Below are positions 61,392 through 64,000 of a DNA stretch of 64,000 nucleotides, in pieces; positions within the stretch are counted from its first letter, which is position 1; each line of letters begins with the position of its first letter. The notes below the pieces were generated by a model. That model was not told where the DNA came from. It did no database searches and saw only the letters and a program-made list of their open reading frames with translations. The translations under genes were made by a program, and so were the position numbers. The DNA comes from Rhodospirillaceae bacterium (GTDB taxonomy: Bacteria > Pseudomonadota > Alphaproteobacteria > CACIAM-22H2): contig JALHMR010000001.1 of assembly GCA_022843945.1 (NCBI GenBank), positions 221,584 to 285,583 of the forward strand, given 5' to 3'.

Positions 61392-64000
61392 TGCACCTGC
61401 TGGCGGCACAACCCGGCACGCTCGCCACCGGCGAGGCTATCGATCTCGGCCAGACAGCGGCCGAGATCGTGGTGCTGACAGCTGCCGACAGCGAGATTGC
61501 CTGCCTGGCCGCCGCGCGGCGCGCTTTGGTCCGCGAGGGTGCATTGCCCTCCTTGCGCCTGGCCAACCTGTTGCAGCTCACGCATCACCTCTCGGTCGAT
61601 CTCTATGTCGACACGGTGATCCGACACGCCAAGCTCGTGGTGGTGCGGTTGCTCGGTGGCCGCGCCTACTGGCCCTACGGTGTTGAGCAGATCGCCGCCG
61701 CGGCCCGCGAGCACGGCATCAAGCTCGCCTTCCTGCCGGGTGACGACCAACCGGATCCCGATCTCGCCGGCTTCTCCACGATCGAAGCGCCGGATGCGCA
61801 CGCGCTCTGGCAGTACCTTGTCCATGGCGGCGCGGCCAACGCCGCCGGGTTCCTGGCCAAGGCCGCCGCCTTGCTCGGTCGCGACATCGTGGTGCCGGAG
61901 CCCGCACCGATCCTGCGCGCCGGTATGTATATGCCCCTGGCATCACCCCCACCCCAACCCTCCCCCATCAAGGGGGAGGGAGAAGAAAAGAAGGCGTCCC
62001 CTCTTTCCCCTCCCCCCTTGAGGGTGAGGGCTAGGGTGGGGGGTGGATCGCACGCGACTCTCGAAGATTGGCGCGCGCGCTGGACGGCCGGCGCACCGGT
62101 CGTCCCCATCCTCTTCTACCGCGCGCTAGTGCAGGCCGCCGATACGGCGGCCGTCGACGCGCTGATCGCAGCCCTCACGGCCAAGGGGCTCAACCCGCTG
62201 CCGGTCTACGTCACCAGTCTCAAGGATCGCGTCGCCGCCGACACGCTGCGCGCCCTGCTGGCCGAGGCCCCGCCGGCGGTGATCCTCAACCTCACCGGCT
62301 TCGCCTTGGGCGAGAGCGACGATCCACTCGCACCGGCGGACTGTCCGGTGCTGCAGGCGGTGCTAGCCAGCGGCGGCGAGGCGGAATGGCGCGCCGGCAC
62401 CCGCGGCCTGGGGCCGCGCGACATCGCCATGTCCGTCGCCCTGCCGGAGCTCGACGGCCGCATCCTGACCCGCGCCATCGCCTTCAAAGGGCTCCTCGTC
62501 CGCGATCAAGACTGCGAAGCCGATATCATCGGCTTGGTGCCGGTGCCCGACCGCGTCGCCTTCGTCGCCGATCTCACGGCGGCCTGGGCCAAGCTGCGCC
62601 ACACGCCGGCGGCCGAGCGGCGCATCGCCCTGGTGCTGGCCAACTATCCCAACCGCGACGGCCGTCTCGCCAACGGTGTCGGACTCGATACGCCCGAATC
62701 CGTCGCGGTCACCTTGCAGGCCATGGAAGAGGCGGGCTATCGCGTGATCGCGCCGCCGGCCGACGGCGCGGCGCTGATCGCCCGGCTGCTCACCGGACCG
62801 ACCAACGATTTCCGCGAGCTCGACAACCGCCTCTCGGAGGAGCGCCTGTCGCTGGTCGACTACACGGCGTTCTTCGGTAGCCTCCCGGCAGCGTTGCGTA
62901 AGAAGGTGACGGAGCGCTGGGGCCCGCCGGAGAGCGATCCCTTCTATCGGCCGGGCGAGCTCGATTGCGGCACCTTCCGCCTGCCGGTCCTGCGCTACGG
63001 CAACGTGGCGGTCGGCATCCAGCCGGCGCGCGGCTACAACCTCGACCCCTCGGCGAGCTACCACGATCCCGACCTGCCGCCGCCGCACGCCTACCTCGCC
63101 TTCTACGCCTGGCTGCGTGACAGCTTCCGCGCCGACGCCGTGGTGCATTTCGGCAAGCACGGCAATCTGGAATGGCTGCCGGGCAAAGGCCTGGCGCTCT
63201 CGGCGGAGTGTTTCCCGGAAGCCGCCCTCGGCCCGCTGCCGCATCTCTATCCCTTCATCGTCAACGATCCCGGCGAGGGCACGCAGGCCAAGCGCCGCGC
63301 CGCCGCCGTGGTCATCGACCATCTGACGCCGCCGCTGACCCGCGCCGGCAGCTACGGCCCGGCGGCCGCGCTGGAGCGCCTGATCGACGAGTATTACGAG
63401 GCCTCGACCCTCGACCCGCGCCGCCTGCGGCCGCTGGCCGCGGAGATCCGCGACCTCGCCGCCGGCAGCGGTCTGGCCAAGGATTGCGGCATCGACGCCG
63501 GCGAGCCGACCGACGCGGCGCTCAGGAAGCTCGATGGCTGGCTCTGCGAGCTCAAGGACCTGCAGATCCGCGACGGGTTGCATATCTTCGGCCAATCCCC
63601 AAAAGGCGCGCTGTGCGACGAGCTGCTGCTGGCCATCGCCCGCAGCCCGCGCGGCAGCACGCACGGCCGCGACGCCTCGCTGCTGCGCGCGCTGGCCAAC
63701 GACCTCAAGCTCGGCGTCGATCCGCTCGACGGTGATCTGGCTGCCGAATGGGCCGGGCCACGTCCCGCTGTCCTCGGTGCTGCTGACGGTTGGCGCACGC
63801 ACGGCGACGCGCTCGAACGGCTGGAGGCGCTGGCCGGCCAGCTCATCGCCGGCACGGTGAAGCCGCAACCCGCATGGTCGAACACGAGCGCCGTGCTCGA
63901 GTGGATTGCGACCACTCTGCGGCCGGCCATCGACATCTCCGGCCGGCGCGAGATCGACGGCCTGCTCGCCGGGCTCGCCGGCCGGCGCGTCGCGCCCGGC
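61391..64000 (+). CDS. cobN: Cobaltochelatase subunit CobN (3' end outside window), with in-frame repeat insertion
   Basis: The first 870 codons of CobN, the large subunit of the aerobic cobaltochelatase that inserts cobalt into hydrogenobyrinic acid a,c-diamide, are present. The frame is open to the last base. Family segments include PILFYRALVQAADTAAVDAL, LANYPNRDGRLANGVGLDTP, HFGKHGNLEWLPGKG and FIVNDPGEGTQAKRR. Between LRAGMY and ATLEDWRARW about 35 codons come from palindromic repeat B2 (61943-62046). They encode a proline- and charge-rich insert without a stop codon. Full CobN is about 1,250 residues. Confidence 0.93.
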   Translation, partial: MHLLAAQPGTLATGEAIDLGQTAAEIVVLTAADSEIACLAAARRALVREGALPSLRLANLLQLTHHLSVDLYVDTVIRHAKLVVVRLLGGRAYWPYGVEQIAAAAREHGIKLAFLPGDDQPDPDLAGFSTIEAPDAHALWQYLVHGGAANAAGFLAKAAALLGRDIVVPEPAPILRAGMYMPLASPPPQPSPIKGEGEEKKASPLSPPPLRVRARVGGGSHATLEDWRARWTAGAPVVPILFYRALVQAADTAAVDALIAALTAKGLNPLPVYVTSLKDRVAADTLRALLAEAPPAVILNLTGFALGESDDPLAPADCPVLQAVLASGGEAEWRAGTRGLGPRDIAMSVALPELDGRILTRAIAFKGLLVRDQDCEADIIGLVPVPDRVAFVADLTAAWAKLRHTPAAERRIALVLANYPNRDGRLANGVGLDTPESVAVTLQAMEEAGYRVIAPPADGAALIARLLTGPTNDFRELDNRLSEERLSLVDYTAFFGSLPAALRKKVTERWGPPESDPFYRPGELDCGTFRLPVLRYGNVAVGIQPARGYNLDPSASYHDPDLPPPHAYLAFYAWLRDSFRADAVVHFGKHGNLEWLPGKGLALSAECFPEAALGPLPHLYPFIVNDPGEGTQAKRRAAAVVIDHLTPPLTRAGSYGPAAALERLIDEYYEASTLDPRRLRPLAAEIRDLAAGSGLAKDCGIDAGEPTDAALRKLDGWLCELKDLQIRDGLHIFGQSPKGALCDELLLAIARSPRGSTHGRDASLLRALANDLKLGVDPLDGDLAAEWAGPRPAVLGAADGWRTHGDALERLEALAGQLIAGTVKPQPAWSNTSAVLEWIATTLRPAIDISGRREIDGLLAGLAGRRVAPG
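61943..62046 (+). repeat. G/C-rich palindromic repeat, copy B2, inserted in frame in cobN
   Basis: The segment begins CACCCCAACCCTCCCCCATC and ends with GAGGGCTAGGGTGGGG. Its first approximately 30 bp are the reverse complement of the right arm of B1 (51766-51912) with one mismatch. It can fold into nested hairpins, yet translates as an open stretch within CobN. Confidence 0.85.

Noticed and set aside
60961..63860. Several open frames of 100 to 500 codons on both strands over cobW and cobN
   Set aside because: They are shadows of cobW and of the cobN frame that stays open from 61391 to the window end. Their translations show only low-complexity R/A/G/H-rich sequence.

Overview
The window is about 64 kb of GC-rich, densely coding bacterial DNA. 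Several features point to an alphaproteobacterium, probably Rhodospirillales/Rhizobiales-like: an HWE-family histidine kinase, FCD-type GntR regulators, TRAP and NMT1-type transporters, a CobN/CobW/CobS/CobT aerobic cobalamin set, a transglutaminase-like cysteine peptidase, and palindromic repeats ending in CACCCTGAGG or CACCCTAACCC. This assignment is inference; no marker gene fixes the taxon.

Layout. 1-5.2 kb: the end of tricarballylate dehydrogenase (tcuA) and tcuB, a small zinc-finger gene, an ABC ATPase without a neighbouring permease, a lipoprotein hydrolase, tRNA-Arg(CCG), and a small exported protein with a strong terminator. 5.5-6.0 kb: a GIY-YIG nuclease gene framed by inverted copies of a dispersed palindrome. 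6.0-7.3 kb: a PucG-like transaminase. 7.3-25.2 kb: a surface-glycan locus in two main operons. The leftward operon carries GT4, GT2, methyltransferase, GT4, gmhA, hldE and an HWE kinase. The rightward operon carries GT4, methyltransferase, asparagine synthase-like, GT4, Wzx-like flippase and GT4. A Wzy-like polymerase and UDP-glucuronate decarboxylase accompany them. 25.2-33.6 kb: a PPP phosphatase, a methyltransferase, an atypical SDR, a degenerate HD-GYP membrane protein divergent from a LapG-like protease, then an initiating sugar-phosphate transferase coupled to an ABC-2 exporter.

33.6-41.7 kb is a catabolic/uptake operon. It runs from a GntR regulator with a perfect palindromic operator to an active/inactive isochorismatase-fold pair, a PuuE-like deacetylase, an ABC importer, a Pht5-like protein and an FAD monooxygenase. 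41.8-46.0 kb holds signalling genes: CheY-like, an MCP gene interrupted by two in-frame TAG codons, Crp/Fnr, and a cupin. 46.1-48.8 kb is a complete IS1595-family transposon with a DUF3800 gene and four small passenger ORFs, inserted with a target duplication into the palindrome upstream of a second GntR gene. 48.9-53.8 kb is that GntR gene, a leaderless binding-protein-fold protein and a TRAP transporter. 53.8-55.9 kb is a two-gene cassette of an EEP nuclease and a two-TM protein. 56.0-64.0 kb is cobalamin biosynthesis: cobT, cobS, cobC-like, purC, a B12 riboswitch, cobU/cobP, cobW and cobN. cobN carries a palindromic repeat inserted in frame and runs off the window.

Most worth a second look: the GIY-YIG gene with its inverted palindromes; the in-frame repeat in cobN; the degenerate HD-GYP/LapG-like pair; the passenger-carrying IS1595 element; and the EEP/2TM cassette.
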